A stretch of 64,000 bases of DNA from Fen-1362 sp964597035 (GCA_964597035.1 CAZQWM010000004.1:37980-101979); one strand, 5' to 3'; shown: positions 24,458 through 33,997, counted from the stretch's first letter. Made by a program: numbers and translations. The notes: a model not told the origin generated them from the letters alone.

Positions 24458-26701
24458 TCAGGGCGCAGTCCAGACAGTAACATTACTCAGTTGTTTCAAC
24501 AGCGTTCTGAGGTCTCGCACACTATCCATATTGAATCTCGCTTTGGAGATACTTGTGCCTATTTTTATAGAGAACGCATCCGGCGGCAAAACATCGAACA
24601 TATCCTCGTCGGTATAGTCGTCTCCGGCGGCAAGGATAAAATCCCATACGTCGGTTTTAAGCCACTGCTCGATAATCCGCCCCTTGCTAATGCCGGCGCT
24701 TTTTATTTCGACAATTTTATTGCCCTCGAAAACACCAACGCCAAGATTCTTTGTCATGTTTGCGATTGCGTGAATGAGCTCTTTGGTCCTGACATCGGCC
24801 ATTTCGGGGTGTGCCCGACGATAGTGCCAGACGAGCGAAAACTCCTTTTCCTCGACGAAACCGCCCGGCGTTCGGTCGCTATAAAGCTGCAATATCGGCT
24901 TAACAACCTGTTTCCAGTCGCTTCTGAAGGCCTCTGCCATCTGCCACTGGCCGTCGTGACGCGAAAACCAGGCGCCGTGCTCCGCGACAAGACACACTCC
25001 AAGGCCGTGCAACCAGCGTTCAAGCGTGCGTCTATCTCTGCCACTTATCACTAAGACCTCATTTGCCTTATCGGCCGCAAGTTTTTTCAAGAGTTCCATA
25101 AGTTCCTCGTCCGGGCGGGCTTTATCGGGCCGGTCGACGAATCCAACGAGGGTCCCGTCATAATCAAGCAGCAGCAATCGATTGCGGTTTTTTTTGTATG
25201 AGGCGACAAGTTTGTCTTTGTCAGGCCTGGTGAGCAGCCGGACCGAATGCTGACGTTGGGTGCTTTTAATGTCATTAAGTGTTTCGATGAAATCAGCCAC
25301 CCATCGCTTGACCGTGTACCGCGACAGGCGTTCCTGCATCGACCTGTTGCGGTCGATTTGTTCTTCCCGCGGCATTTCGAGTGCTTCAGCCAGCGCCCGC
25401 ACAATGGCGTGCTTGTCATGCGCGTTTACTATGATGGCCTCACCCAGCTCGCTGGCGGCACCGGCCATTTCGCTAAGGACCAGGACGCCCGTGCCGTCCG
25501 TCCTGGCGGCAACGAACTCCTTCGCAACGAGGTTCATCCCGTCACGCAACGGTGTCACCAGCCCGACATCAGCGACGGAATAGAGCGCAATGAGTTGTTC
25601 GAATGGAACGGCCCGGTACAGATACCAGACTGGCACCCACCCGATTGCTCCGTGCTCGCCGTTTATTCTTCCAGTCAGCCGTTCGAGCTGTTCCCTCAGT
25701 TGCATATAACTATCTACGTGTGCGCGTGAAGGAACCGCCAGCACAATCAAGGTGACTTGTGCTTTGTAACGCGGGTATTCCGAGAGGAACATTTCGTAGG
25801 CCTCGAGACGTTCGATAATACCCTTGGTATAATCCAGCCGGTCGACCGACAAGACAACTTTTCGGTCTCCCACCTTCCGGCGTATCTCCGCAGCATAACT
25901 GCGAACTTTTTCGTCGTAAGGGGCCTGCGAATATCTTTCGTAATCTATACCCATAGGGAATGAATCAACTTTTACGAGGCGGTTGTCGGCAGTGAGTGTT
26001 CCCATCGAGTGCTCATAACCGAGAATTCTGGATGCGCTATTTAGAAAGTAGGTGACGCTGTCATAGGTATGAAAGCCAACGAGGTCGGCCCCGAGAATGC
26101 CGGTGAGCAGCTCCCTTCGCCAAGGCAGCAGGCGAAAAAGCTCAAACGACGGAAAAGGTATGTGCAGGAAAAACCCGATTTTAGCAGAAGGGAGCTTGTC
26201 CCGCAGGAGTCCGGGCAAAAGCATCAGGTGATAATCATGCACCCAGATGCAATCGTCGGGTCCTGCTATGTCAAGAACTGCACTGCAGAATTCCTCATTT
26301 ACCCTCTGGTATTCCTGCCAGTAACGGTCTTCAAAGACAGTATTTAAGGGGAAATAGTGAAACAGCGGCCAGATGGTCTTGTTTGAGAAGCCCTCGTAGA
26401 AATGTTCGACCTGCTCCGTGGAGAGAAAGACCGGACAGGTCGATGTCTCGGCAAAACGATTTACGATTTGCTGCTTCTGTGAGTCGTCCAGGTCATCGGC
26501 GGTAATGCCGGGCCAGCCCACCCAGCATATCTCATAGTCCTGTGACAAAGAAGCCAGACCTGTAGTAAGGCCACCAACACTCTCTTCAAAGTGCAGACCG
26601 TCAGCGTTCTTCGTAACAGTTACCGACAGTCGATTGGACACGTTGATAAGCCGCGTCCTTGGCCTGCCGGGGTCCTGGTTTTTAGCGTTCAGAGCTTCCA
26701 C
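24458..26701 (-). CDS. otsAB: bifunctional trehalose-6-phosphate synthase/phosphatase
   Basis: A 747-residue fusion. Residues 15-480 are a GT20 trehalose-6-phosphate synthase (VSNRLSVTV, WVHDYHLMLLPGLLRD, FFLHIPFPSFE, VDRLDYTKGI, PLRDGMNLVAKEFVAAR). Residues 505-747 are an HAD phosphatase with the DYDGT nucleophile at 513-517, the SGRDRRTLERWL second motif and GDDYTDEDMF as the Mg site. Together they make trehalose from UDP-glucose and glucose-6-phosphate. The start is GTG at 26701. It is followed within 11 bases by a TreT-like enzyme, giving two possible trehalose routes in one unit. Confidence 0.93.
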   Translation of the reverse strand: MEALNAKNQDPGRPRTRLINVSNRLSVTVTKNADGLHFEESVGGLTTGLASLSQDYEICWVGWPGITADDLDDSQKQQIVNRFAETSTCPVFLSTEQVEHFYEGFSNKTIWPLFHYFPLNTVFEDRYWQEYQRVNEEFCSAVLDIAGPDDCIWVHDYHLMLLPGLLRDKLPSAKIGFFLHIPFPSFELFRLLPWRRELLTGILGADLVGFHTYDSVTYFLNSASRILGYEHSMGTLTADNRLVKVDSFPMGIDYERYSQAPYDEKVRSYAAEIRRKVGDRKVVLSVDRLDYTKGIIERLEAYEMFLSEYPRYKAQVTLIVLAVPSRAHVDSYMQLREQLERLTGRINGEHGAIGWVPVWYLYRAVPFEQLIALYSVADVGLVTPLRDGMNLVAKEFVAARTDGTGVLVLSEMAGAASELGEAIIVNAHDKHAIVRALAEALEMPREEQIDRNRSMQERLSRYTVKRWVADFIETLNDIKSTQRQHSVRLLTRPDKDKLVASYKKNRNRLLLLDYDGTLVGFVDRPDKARPDEELMELLKKLAADKANEVLVISGRDRRTLERWLHGLGVCLVAEHGAWFSRHDGQWQMAEAFRSDWKQVVKPILQLYSDRTPGGFVEEKEFSLVWHYRRAHPEMADVRTKELIHAIANMTKNLGVGVFEGNKIVEIKSAGISKGRIIEQWLKTDVWDFILAAGDDYTDEDMFDVLPPDAFSIKIGTSISKARFNMDSVRDLRTLLKQLSNVTVWTAP

Positions 26702-26959
26702 TGCATTTCAGCGAACAGGAATCATATCTTTATGTATATGGGCCGGGGCCTCAACACTCCGAATCCGAAGCATTTATAAGCCCAGTATAAGCACGAATGG
26801 TTATGCCGGCAAGAAACAAATGCCGCAGTTATCCGGGTTTATCAGCAAGCTGAATTTTCGCTGGACAAAAACACCAGCGAGAACCGATGAGATGCTGTAG
26901 CTGTGATAAATAAAAGGCGAAGCAACAATTGAAAGGTCCGAATAAAGCAGGTTTTTGCC

Positions 26960-26988
26960 TTGATTTTTGTTTCCAAATTTGGTATAAG
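26960..26988 (+). promoter_or_regulatory. sigma-70-like promoter of the non-coding RNA
   Basis: TTGATT (26960-26965) and TATAAG (26983-26988) are separated by 17 bases. Expected transcription start is about 26995, where the first arm of the RNA structure begins. Confidence 0.7.
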
Positions 26989-26994
26989 AAACTT

Positions 26995-27227
26995 GGCAGG
27001 CGCCCCTGCGGTGCTGGTATAGAAAGCCATATTTGAAAAAACCGATAAACCCAACTAAGGGAAATCAGGCCTTGTCGGCCCGGAAACGCCTATACAACTT
27101 AGGACTTTCGGACACAAGCAACGATTACCCACCTGGAAATACAGGGTTTTGTTCAATTCGCTTTCTTACCGCATCAGCGGAGGAAAGTCCTGCTGTTAGG
27201 AAAGGCCTGTAACAACAGGCCTTTTTT
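26995..27227 (+). ncRNA. structured non-coding RNA candidate (about 230 nt)
   Basis: A promoter, a long-range paired body and a rho-independent terminator occur in order. The outer arms GCAGG (26996-27000) and CCTGC (27189-27193) pair. The arms after them (27005-27020 and 27167-27185) can pair with interruptions, ending in AGAAAGC (27021-27027) with GCTTTCT (27160-27166). Inside are hairpins GGCC-TTGTC-GGCC (27069-27081) and CCTG-GAAATA-CAGG. No protein-like frame covers it. The elongated shape and roughly 200-nt body resemble 6S RNA, but no diagnostic sequence was confirmed, and SRP RNA, tmRNA and RNase P hallmarks are absent. It stands between the trehalose unit and glgP. Confidence 0.6.
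27201..27227 (+). terminator. rho-independent terminator of the ncRNA
   Basis: Perfect eight-base arms AGGCCTGT (27203-27210) and ACAGGCCT (27215-27222) with an AACA loop, extended by AA/TT and followed by a T run to 27227. Confidence 0.85.
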
Positions 27228-27527
27228 ATTATCGCCCACCTATTTCAACAACAGAGTCCCGCCCATAAAAGTTGTTACAAACGGATTCGTCCCGGTAAAT
27301 ATACCACCGGGTACATAGAGGGAATAGTAAGCCGTGGCCCATCACGGGCTGGAAGCCGCGCTAGGCAAACTGGGCCCGCCCGCCATTCGTATAATGGATT
27401 GTTATTGGTCCCTTTTCGGCGTTAAGCCGGGTTATGGTTCTGTCGATTTAGAATAAGGGCACCGAGACCGGCATTTTGTGCTGCTTAGTGCCTGGCAGAA
27501 AAAGACTTACCCACTGGAGAAGCGAAA
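27228..27527. other. leader region of glgP
   Basis: About 300 bases between the RNA terminator and glgP. A TATAAT box (27390-27395) suggests the glgP promoter, but no good -35 lies at the right spacing. Two hairpins, CCCGGT/ACCGGG near 27284-27304 and GCCGTG/CACGG near 27333-27349, precede it and may belong to another structured element. Confidence 0.4.
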
Positions 27528-30146
27528 ATGCTCAAAATTCGCAACTATACGGTTCTCCCGGCCCTGCCGGAGGTGCTCAGTGACCTTGAGGTAATCGCGG
27601 GTAATTTGTTCTGGTCCTGGAACCACGAGCTGGGGGATTTGTTTTCCCGAATCGACAATAAACTTTGGGACAGTTGCGGGCACAACCCAGTCAAGCTGCT
27701 GGGCAACATCTCTCAGGACAGATTAAACGCCCTTGCGGAAAACGAAGGATTCGTAGCCGAACTGCGAAAAGCGGCGGATAAACTCAAATCATATCTTGCG
27801 GGGCCAAACTGGTTCACAAGCGCCTGTAGTGAGCCGGAGAAATTCACACTTGCATATTTAAGCGCCGAGTTCGGCATTCATGAATGCCTGCCAATCTACG
27901 CAGGCGGCCTGGGTATTCTTGCAGGGGACCATTTGAAGAGCGTCTCCGACCTCGGGATACCGACGGCAGGAGTCGGCCTTATGTATCAGAAGGGATACTT
28001 CCGGCAGTATCTCAACGTTGACGGCTGGCAGCAGGAAGTATACATAGAAAACGATTTCTACAATATGCCGCTTGAGATGGTCCGCGACGCAACGGGACAG
28101 CCCCTGACCATCAGTGTGGAATACCCGGGTAGAGACGTTATCGCACAGATATGGTGCGCATCGGTTGGTCGAGCAAAGTTGTATTTGCTGGATACGAATC
28201 TGCCGGTCAATTCCGCTACCGACCGAATGATTACAACGACAGTATATGGCGGCGACACAGAAATGAGGATTCGCCAGGAGATTATGCTTGGCATAGGCGG
28301 TATGCGGGCACTAAAAGCAATGGGTATCAGGCCGACCGTCTGCCACATGAACGAGGGGCACACCGCGTTTTCGGCATTCGAACGAATACGAGAACTTATG
28401 GCCGAATCGGGAGTTGACTTTGACGAAGCCCTCGAGGCCGTTAAGGCCGGCACAGTATTTACCGTGCACACCCCCGTCCGGGCGGGTGTCGATGAATTCA
28501 GCAACGAGCTTATGGAAAAATACTTCGGCAGCTACGCATCGAAGCTCGGTATAGACAAAAACCGGCTGATTTCCATGGGAAAGATATTGCCGGATGACGC
28601 AGGGGAATCATTCAAGATGCCTATACTGGCGATGCGGCTAAGCAGCCACATAAACGGCGTAAGCGAGCTGCACGGCCGGGTATCGCGCGAGATGTGGTCG
28701 TGCCTCTGGAGGCGGGTTCCCACCAACGAGGTCCCAATATCGTCAATCACCAACGGTGTGCATATCAAGAGCTGGATATCGGAGGAAATCAGCCGGCTTT
28801 ATGAACGATATCTGGGTCCTAACTGGTCGGACGAAAACACCGATTCACCGGTATGGGACAACATCGAGCAGATATCAGACGAGGAGTTCTGGCGGTGCCA
28901 CCAGCGCTGCAAGGAACGGCTGATAGCGTTCGCCCGCAAGCGACTCAAATCACAGATGGAAAGAAGGGGAACCTATCATAGTGAGCTGAACCGGGCCGAA
29001 GAGGTACTGAATCCCGAGTCGCTGACAATCGGCTTTGCGAGACGCTTCGCCGGATACAAAAGGGCGAACCTGTTATTCAAAGACGCGGCACGACTGGCAA
29101 AACTGCTCACCGACCAAACGCGACCCGTCCAGTTCATATTCTCCGGCAAAGCCCATCCGAGGGACAACGAAGGCAAGGAAATTATCAGGGAAATCGTCCA
29201 CTTTGCAACACAATACGACGTCAGACGCCGGATTGTATTTCTCGAGGATTATGACATCAACACTGCCAAGATGTTAGTGCAGGGTGTGGACGTGTGGCTC
29301 AACAATCCGCGCAGGCCCTGGGAAGCCAGCGGAACCAGCGGGATGAAGGCGGCAATCAATGGCGCACTGAATATGAGCACGCTCGACGGATGGTGGTGCG
29401 AGGGATACAAACCAGACGGCGGCTGGGCCATAGGAGCAGGCGAAATTTACGATGATGCCGGCTATCAGGACGTGGTCGAGTCGCAGGCAATATACAATAT
29501 GCTCGAAAACGAGGTTGTCCCATTGTTCTATACCCGCTCCGCCGACGGCCTTCCACGTGCCTGGATACACAGGGTCAGGAAATCGATAGGATGGATTACG
29601 CCGCGGTTCAATACACACAGAATGGTCAGGGATTACGCACAGCGGTGTTATCTGCCGGCTCGGTCGCGATGGGAGTATATGACAGCCGACAATTTGAGCA
29701 GGGCCAAGACTCTTGCAAGCTGGAAGGCAAACGCGGAAGATGCCTGGCCAGACCTGGCAATCAAAGATGTGCGGGTAGAGCTCGGCAACGGAGAACGAGT
29801 CGAAGGGCTTGACCCAAGAAATCCACAACTCAAGGTCGGCTCACAGTTGAAAGTAAGTACCTTAGTCAAACTCGGCAAACTCAAAGCCGAGGACGTCTCA
29901 GTCGAGCTTTACCACGGCCCGCTGGACGCCCGCGGCAACATTACTGACGGCTCCGTAATCAAAATGAAACATCAAGGCCCCACAGGGCAGGATAGTGAGC
30001 ACTGGTTCAGCGGATTGACCCCCTGTGATGCATCGGGGCGAAGGGGCATCGCAGTGCGGGTTGTGCCACAACATCCCGATATGACCAATCCTTATGAGCT
30101 TGGACTGGTTCTGTGGGAATCACCAACGGAAAAGCATGAGGAATAA
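27528..30146 (+). CDS. glgP: alpha-glucan (glycogen/maltodextrin) phosphorylase
   Basis: An 872-residue GT35 phosphorylase of the divergent type that starts with a DUF3417-like segment (LPALPEVLSDLEVIAGNLFWSWN). It releases glucose-1-phosphate from alpha-1,4-glucan ends using PLP. Diagnostic parts: SAEFGIHECLPIYAGGLGILAGDHLK, MNEGHTAF, RRFAGYKRANLL, and the PLP-site neighbourhood EASGTSGMKAAINGALNMST. A C-terminal beta-rich extension is typical of this branch. Next to the trehalose genes, it suggests storage glucan is mobilised into trehalose. ATG at 27528. Confidence 0.93.
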   Translation: MLKIRNYTVLPALPEVLSDLEVIAGNLFWSWNHELGDLFSRIDNKLWDSCGHNPVKLLGNISQDRLNALAENEGFVAELRKAADKLKSYLAGPNWFTSACSEPEKFTLAYLSAEFGIHECLPIYAGGLGILAGDHLKSVSDLGIPTAGVGLMYQKGYFRQYLNVDGWQQEVYIENDFYNMPLEMVRDATGQPLTISVEYPGRDVIAQIWCASVGRAKLYLLDTNLPVNSATDRMITTTVYGGDTEMRIRQEIMLGIGGMRALKAMGIRPTVCHMNEGHTAFSAFERIRELMAESGVDFDEALEAVKAGTVFTVHTPVRAGVDEFSNELMEKYFGSYASKLGIDKNRLISMGKILPDDAGESFKMPILAMRLSSHINGVSELHGRVSREMWSCLWRRVPTNEVPISSITNGVHIKSWISEEISRLYERYLGPNWSDENTDSPVWDNIEQISDEEFWRCHQRCKERLIAFARKRLKSQMERRGTYHSELNRAEEVLNPESLTIGFARRFAGYKRANLLFKDAARLAKLLTDQTRPVQFIFSGKAHPRDNEGKEIIREIVHFATQYDVRRRIVFLEDYDINTAKMLVQGVDVWLNNPRRPWEASGTSGMKAAINGALNMSTLDGWWCEGYKPDGGWAIGAGEIYDDAGYQDVVESQAIYNMLENEVVPLFYTRSADGLPRAWIHRVRKSIGWITPRFNTHRMVRDYAQRCYLPARSRWEYMTADNLSRAKTLASWKANAEDAWPDLAIKDVRVELGNGERVEGLDPRNPQLKVGSQLKVSTLVKLGKLKAEDVSVELYHGPLDARGNITDGSVIKMKHQGPTGQDSEHWFSGLTPCDASGRRGIAVRVVPQHPDMTNPYELGLVLWESPTEKHEE

Positions 30147-30197
30147 AAAGCACAGCGGCAGACGACTGCTGCCGTGTGATAATGTTACCTAAACCAT

Positions 30198-30656
30198 CTA
30201 CTCATTCTCTTTGCTGCTTAGGATTTCATAGAGCTCTTCGGCGGAACCGGCCTTTTGCAATTTGCTCCTGAACGCCCCGTCAAGCATCAGGCGGCTTATC
30301 TTGGCAAGGGCCTGAATATGCGGCCCGGTCTGGTCTGAAGGCGAAACAAGCAGGATAATTATACCGACAGGCTCGCCATCAACACTTTCAAAATCAATCG
30401 GCTCGGCGGGAATGCCAATAGCCATCACCAATTCTTTGACCGCAGTGCACTTGCCGTGAGGGATTGCTATCCCTGAGCCAATGCCCGTGCTCTTGGTCTG
30501 CTCGCGCATCAATACCGCCTGTAACACTGCGTCTTTTTTCAACAGCAGCCCATTTTCATCGAGTGCGTCAATTAGCTCGGTTATGGCCGAGCGTTTGTCC
30601 CTGGCATCAAGGGGCACCCTTACGCAACTCGGTTGCAAAATCTGTGTTAAAATCAT
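30198..30656 (-). CDS. PTS EIIA-type (PtsN/fructose family) protein
   Basis: A 152-residue protein with a single EIIA type-2 domain. The phospho-accepting His67 lies in GSGIAIPHGKC, and the flanking QAVLMREQTKSTGIGSG is typical. The ATG at 30656 has GGAG upstream; a longer frame from 30695 lacks one. No EIIB/EIIC permease is nearby, so it is more likely a regulatory PtsN-type protein linking phosphorelay state to nitrogen, potassium or carbon control than part of a sugar transporter. Convergent with glgP across a GC-rich hairpin (30151-30178). Confidence 0.82.
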   Translation of the reverse strand: MILTQILQPSCVRVPLDARDKRSAITELIDALDENGLLLKKDAVLQAVLMREQTKSTGIGSGIAIPHGKCTAVKELVMAIGIPAEPIDFESVDGEPVGIIILLVSPSDQTGPHIQALAKISRLMLDGAFRSKLQKAGSAEELYEILSSKENE

Positions 30657-30908
30657 CTTCTCCACCAACAAGACTAAGTTACATTGCACCGGCAATTACA
30701 TAAACCTTTTAGTATACCAAATAACCAGCCCGCAAGCAATAATCAGACATAAATTTTCCTGCCCGGTAAAGCACATTTACGGCCATCCCAGCCGGCTGCG
30801 ACCGACTACAGGTATCTTAATAACCTGACCATATCGCCCTTTACACTCTGGTAAGGCCAAGCTAAAATGGTGGTTTCAATCGGCTTCGACTACAGACAGG
30901 AAATACCT

Positions 30909-32471
30909 ATGGAACGGGTAAAAATTTACGACACAACTCTGCGGGATGGGATGCAAACCGAGGGTGTCAGCTTCTCACTCGAGGATAAACTGACCATAGC
31001 CAGATGTCTCGACGAACTCGGCGTTGATTACGTCGAGGGTGGCTACCCTGCATCCGGCCCGAAAGAGACGCAATTCTTCGCCGAGGCCGGCAAGCTCGGA
31101 CTGCGCAACTGCAAGCTGGTCGCATTCGGCAGCACCCGCAGGGTCGACAGCAAAGCAGACGATGATGTCTCTCTAAACACAATCGTCACCTGCAAGGCCC
31201 CTGCCGCCACCATAGTCGGCAAGACCTGGGACCTGCACGTTACCGGCGTGCTCGGCTGCTCACTCGATGACAATATTGCGATGTGCGCAGAGAGCATCCG
31301 CTTTCTCAAAAAGCACGGACTAGAGACAATATTCGATGCCGAGCATTTCTACGACGGCTACAAGGAAAACCCGGAATACGCGACGAAAGTAGTTCAGGCG
31401 GCGGCCGAAGCGGGAGCAGATGCAATCGTGCTGTGTGACACTAACGGCGGAACAATGCCTCACGACGTATATAACATCACAAAGACGGTCTGCGGTATGC
31501 TAAGCCCCTTGACAATCGGCGTTCATACGCACAACGACTGCGATTGCGCAAACGCCGGCACCATCGCCGGTGTGCACGCCGGCGCCAGGCACGTGCAAGG
31601 AACAATCAACGGACTCGGCGAGCGATGCGGCAACGCCAACCTGTGTACGGTAATCCCGAATCTGGCGTTGAAGATGGGCCTCGAAGTATTGATGCCGGGA
31701 AAAATCAAAACGCTCACCAAGGTATCACGATTCGTTTTTGAAATATGCAATCTATCGCCGGTGGTGAATATGCCTTACGTCGGTGAAAGCGCCTTCGCTC
31801 ACAAGGCGGGACTGCACGTCGATGCCCTGCGCAAAAACAAGCGGACATACGAACACATCGACCCGGGACTGGTCGGCAACGAGCGCCGATTTCTCATCAG
31901 CGAGCTGAGCGGTAAAAGCAACGTCCTGGCCGAGCTTGAAAAGGCAAAAATCAGCGAAGACAAAGAACTGGCAAAAAAGATTCTTGCCCGCGTCCAGGAG
32001 CTCGAGAACGAAGGTTACCAGTTCGAGGCGGCCAACGCGAGCTTCGATCTGTTAGTGCGCAAGATAATGGGGACGTATAAGCCCGCTTTCGAGCTGATAA
32101 AATACAACACGGTCGTCGAAAAACTCAAAAGCGGCGAGCTTATCACCGAGGCCACCGTCAAGCTGAAAGTCGGCGACCAGGTCGAGCACGTGGTCGGCGA
32201 AGGCGACGGCCCGGTAAACGCCCTTGATGCCGCCCTGCGCAGGTCCTTAGAAAACTTCTATCCGAGCATCAGAGACGTTCACCTGATTGACTACAAGGTG
32301 CGAGTTGTCAACGCACGCGAAGGCACGGCAGCTCGCGTCCGAGTCATCATCGAGTCACGTGACAAGACCGATATCTGGGGCACAGTCGGCGTCTCTGAGA
32401 ACATCATCGAGGCGAGCTGGCAGGCACTGGCCGACTCCGTGGAATACAAGCTGCTGAAGGACTCACGCTAA
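30909..32471 (+). CDS. cimA: (R)-citramalate synthase
   Basis: About 520 residues of the HMG-CoA-lyase-like/LeuA superfamily. The ATG at 30909 follows AGGAAA; the earlier in-frame start is less likely. It shows YDTTLRDGMQTEGVSFSLEDK with the metal-binding aspartate, GVHTHNDCDCANAGTIAGVHAGARHVQGTINGLGERCGNANL, and a C-terminal allosteric LeuA-dimer domain (FELIKYNTVVEK...VGEGDGPVNALDAALR). CimA condenses acetyl-CoA and pyruvate to citramalate, giving isoleucine without threonine. LeuA and CimA are hard to separate by eye, but the opening TLRDGMQTEGVSFS and the YPASGPKE region fit the CimA branch. Confidence 0.88.
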   Translation: MERVKIYDTTLRDGMQTEGVSFSLEDKLTIARCLDELGVDYVEGGYPASGPKETQFFAEAGKLGLRNCKLVAFGSTRRVDSKADDDVSLNTIVTCKAPAATIVGKTWDLHVTGVLGCSLDDNIAMCAESIRFLKKHGLETIFDAEHFYDGYKENPEYATKVVQAAAEAGADAIVLCDTNGGTMPHDVYNITKTVCGMLSPLTIGVHTHNDCDCANAGTIAGVHAGARHVQGTINGLGERCGNANLCTVIPNLALKMGLEVLMPGKIKTLTKVSRFVFEICNLSPVVNMPYVGESAFAHKAGLHVDALRKNKRTYEHIDPGLVGNERRFLISELSGKSNVLAELEKAKISEDKELAKKILARVQELENEGYQFEAANASFDLLVRKIMGTYKPAFELIKYNTVVEKLKSGELITEATVKLKVGDQVEHVVGEGDGPVNALDAALRRSLENFYPSIRDVHLIDYKVRVVNAREGTAARVRVIIESRDKTDIWGTVGVSENIIEASWQALADSVEYKLLKDSR

Positions 32472-32501
32472 AATCCTGCTGCACCATTGCCGGATTCACT
32501 T

Positions 32502-33242
32502 TCAGCAGGCAACACTTTGAGCATCGTTTTCCTGAGCATCGGCCGGAACATTCTGACGTTTTCTTTTTCGCCGGTTTATCGTGCGCGAAATCGGCTCGAT
32601 GGGAACCGCTCCGCTGGCGATTTCCAGCGCCTGCTCCGCCGTTGCAGCAAAGGCATCTGCGCCTATTTCCTGCCACAGGCCCTCCGCGCGGTTAAACAGC
32701 CCGCCTGAAACCATAATCTGCATATCGGGATGTGCATTGACTTCCCTTATTCTGTCGATAAGCTGACGGACCAAAGGCGCCTGCCTGGGACTTGTTCCAT
32801 AAATCAGGAATATGTCGGGAGCATATTCGTGGACGAAGGTAAGAAGGTCATCGTTTGACAGACCGCCGCCGAGAAACCTGACTTCCCAGCCATCACTTTC
32901 GAAAAGGTCCGCTATAATCTGGCCGCCCAGCTCCTGAAGCTCCTCCGGCGCACAGCAAACAGTAATTTTTTTACTTCTTGCGGGTCTGCGGGGTAGCTTA
33001 TTCTGCAACTGGTCGACAATCGTGCGATTAATGCGCGTTGCAAGGTGCTCTTGTGCCGGCGTAATCCGCTCTGCCCGTAGCAATCCTTCTATTTCCACCA
33101 TCGCAGGCCATATCACTTCCATATAGACCAAGTTCGTCGTAGCTCCGGTTTGCAGTGTCTCTTCAATGACGGACCTCGAAAGCCCTCTGTCGCCCCTTAA
33201 TAAGACCTCCAGGTAACGCGCGACTGTCTCTTCCCGAATCAT
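32502..33242 (-). CDS. cobalamin-binding-domain-like protein, lacking the axial histidine
   Basis: A 246-residue protein with a helical cap (residues 5-85, MEVIWPAMVEIEGLLRAERITPAQEHLA) and a Rossmann B12-binding-like domain (residues 92-225, FLGGGLSNDDLL, MVSGGLFNRAE, IGADAFAATAEQAL). This is the architecture of methionine-synthase B12 modules and CarH-type photoreceptors. Where those have D/E-x-H-x2-G for the lower ligand, this has ELQELGG, with Gln103 at the histidine position. It may bind B12 base-on, bind another ligand, or no longer bind. The basic tail (NRRKRKRQN) is unusual. It lies alone after cimA, convergent. Confidence 0.75.
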   Translation of the reverse strand: MIREETVARYLEVLLRGDRGLSRSVIEETLQTGATTNLVYMEVIWPAMVEIEGLLRAERITPAQEHLATRINRTIVDQLQNKLPRRPARSKKITVCCAPEELQELGGQIIADLFESDGWEVRFLGGGLSNDDLLTFVHEYAPDIFLIYGTSPRQAPLVRQLIDRIREVNAHPDMQIMVSGGLFNRAEGLWQEIGADAFAATAEQALEIASGAVPIEPISRTINRRKRKRQNVPADAQENDAQSVAC

Positions 33243-33515
33243 AAATCTGCCTCCAAAACTATATTCGCAAGTTCATTTCACTTCGCCATAACCACATAAA
33301 TAAACACTTGTGTTAATATGGGTAATTTCTAAATCGGTAAGACTCTAAGAAAATCTTGAGTTAAAATAGGCAATCTGCGAAAGCGGGGGAAATTGTTTTG
33401 CTAAATGATAAGCCAAGCGAAGCACACGATTCGGCCACTAATTAACACATTCAGGAAGGCAAAAGGCAATGGTATATCAAATCGCCAGCAATTATAGGTC
33501 CTGAGGTCGGGGCGT
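33243..33515. other. intergenic region, no gene seen
   Basis: AT-rich spacer of 273 bases between two minus-strand genes; it would carry the promoter of the B12-domain gene. No clear promoter, RNA or repeat recognised. Confidence 0.4.
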
Positions 33516-33956
33516 TTATCGAGTGCCTGGAGGCGTAGTCGGCCCCGCAGGCGGTGGAGGAAAATTAACCTGCCTGCATACTACCGACCTTTCGCCGAGA
33601 AGCGTTTCATCAGCAAACAACTGGAAACGATATTCGCCGGGATGCTGAAAAACCACACCCATCAGGTTAATCGCAACTGTAACTATCTGCCTGACGTCTT
33701 TGAAATTAACCTCGCGGGTCTGCTGGAAAATAATCTTGTCCTGATTTTCGAGGTCGACAAGCCGGATGTTCATCTTCGTCTGGCCGTGGCCGTTTGTCAG
33801 CTCGCAGAAGAATATGAGCTGGTCGTGGCGAACGGGGTATTTAGGGGCGTTGATGGTCTGAATTATGTTTATGACACTCGGCATACCCGTTATTCGGTCG
33901 AAGATAACCCTGTCACAGATAATTGAAGACAGAAGAATAGGCGCTACGTTGTCCAT
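33516..33956 (-). CDS. DUF6941-like protein of unknown function
   Basis: A 146-residue soluble protein, all beta in appearance: ILLSSIICDRVIFDRITGMPSVINII at the start, FFCELTNGHGQTKMNIRLVDLENQ in the middle, and MGVVFQHPGEYRFQLFADETLLGERSVVCRQV at the end. This fits a widespread uncharacterised family (LCD-VI-D..TGK..LIG; FP-GxYxFxL-ANxELLGE) whose genes appear in many phyla without a known role. The tail is a disordered proline run. It lies 41 bases after panB, perhaps in the same transcript. Confidence 0.65.
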   Translation of the reverse strand: MDNVAPILLSSIICDRVIFDRITGMPSVINIIQTINAPKYPVRHDQLIFFCELTNGHGQTKMNIRLVDLENQDKIIFQQTREVNFKDVRQIVTVAINLMGVVFQHPGEYRFQLFADETLLGERSVVCRQVNFPPPPAGPTTPPGTR

Positions 33957-33997
33957 TTTAAATCAGCCCTTTCAGCATAAATATGGTATGGCTAATG

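Noticed and set aside
27178..27195. GGAGGAAAGTCCTG resembles the RNase P 5' core
   Set aside because: A terminator follows within 30 bases and no other RNase P motif is present.
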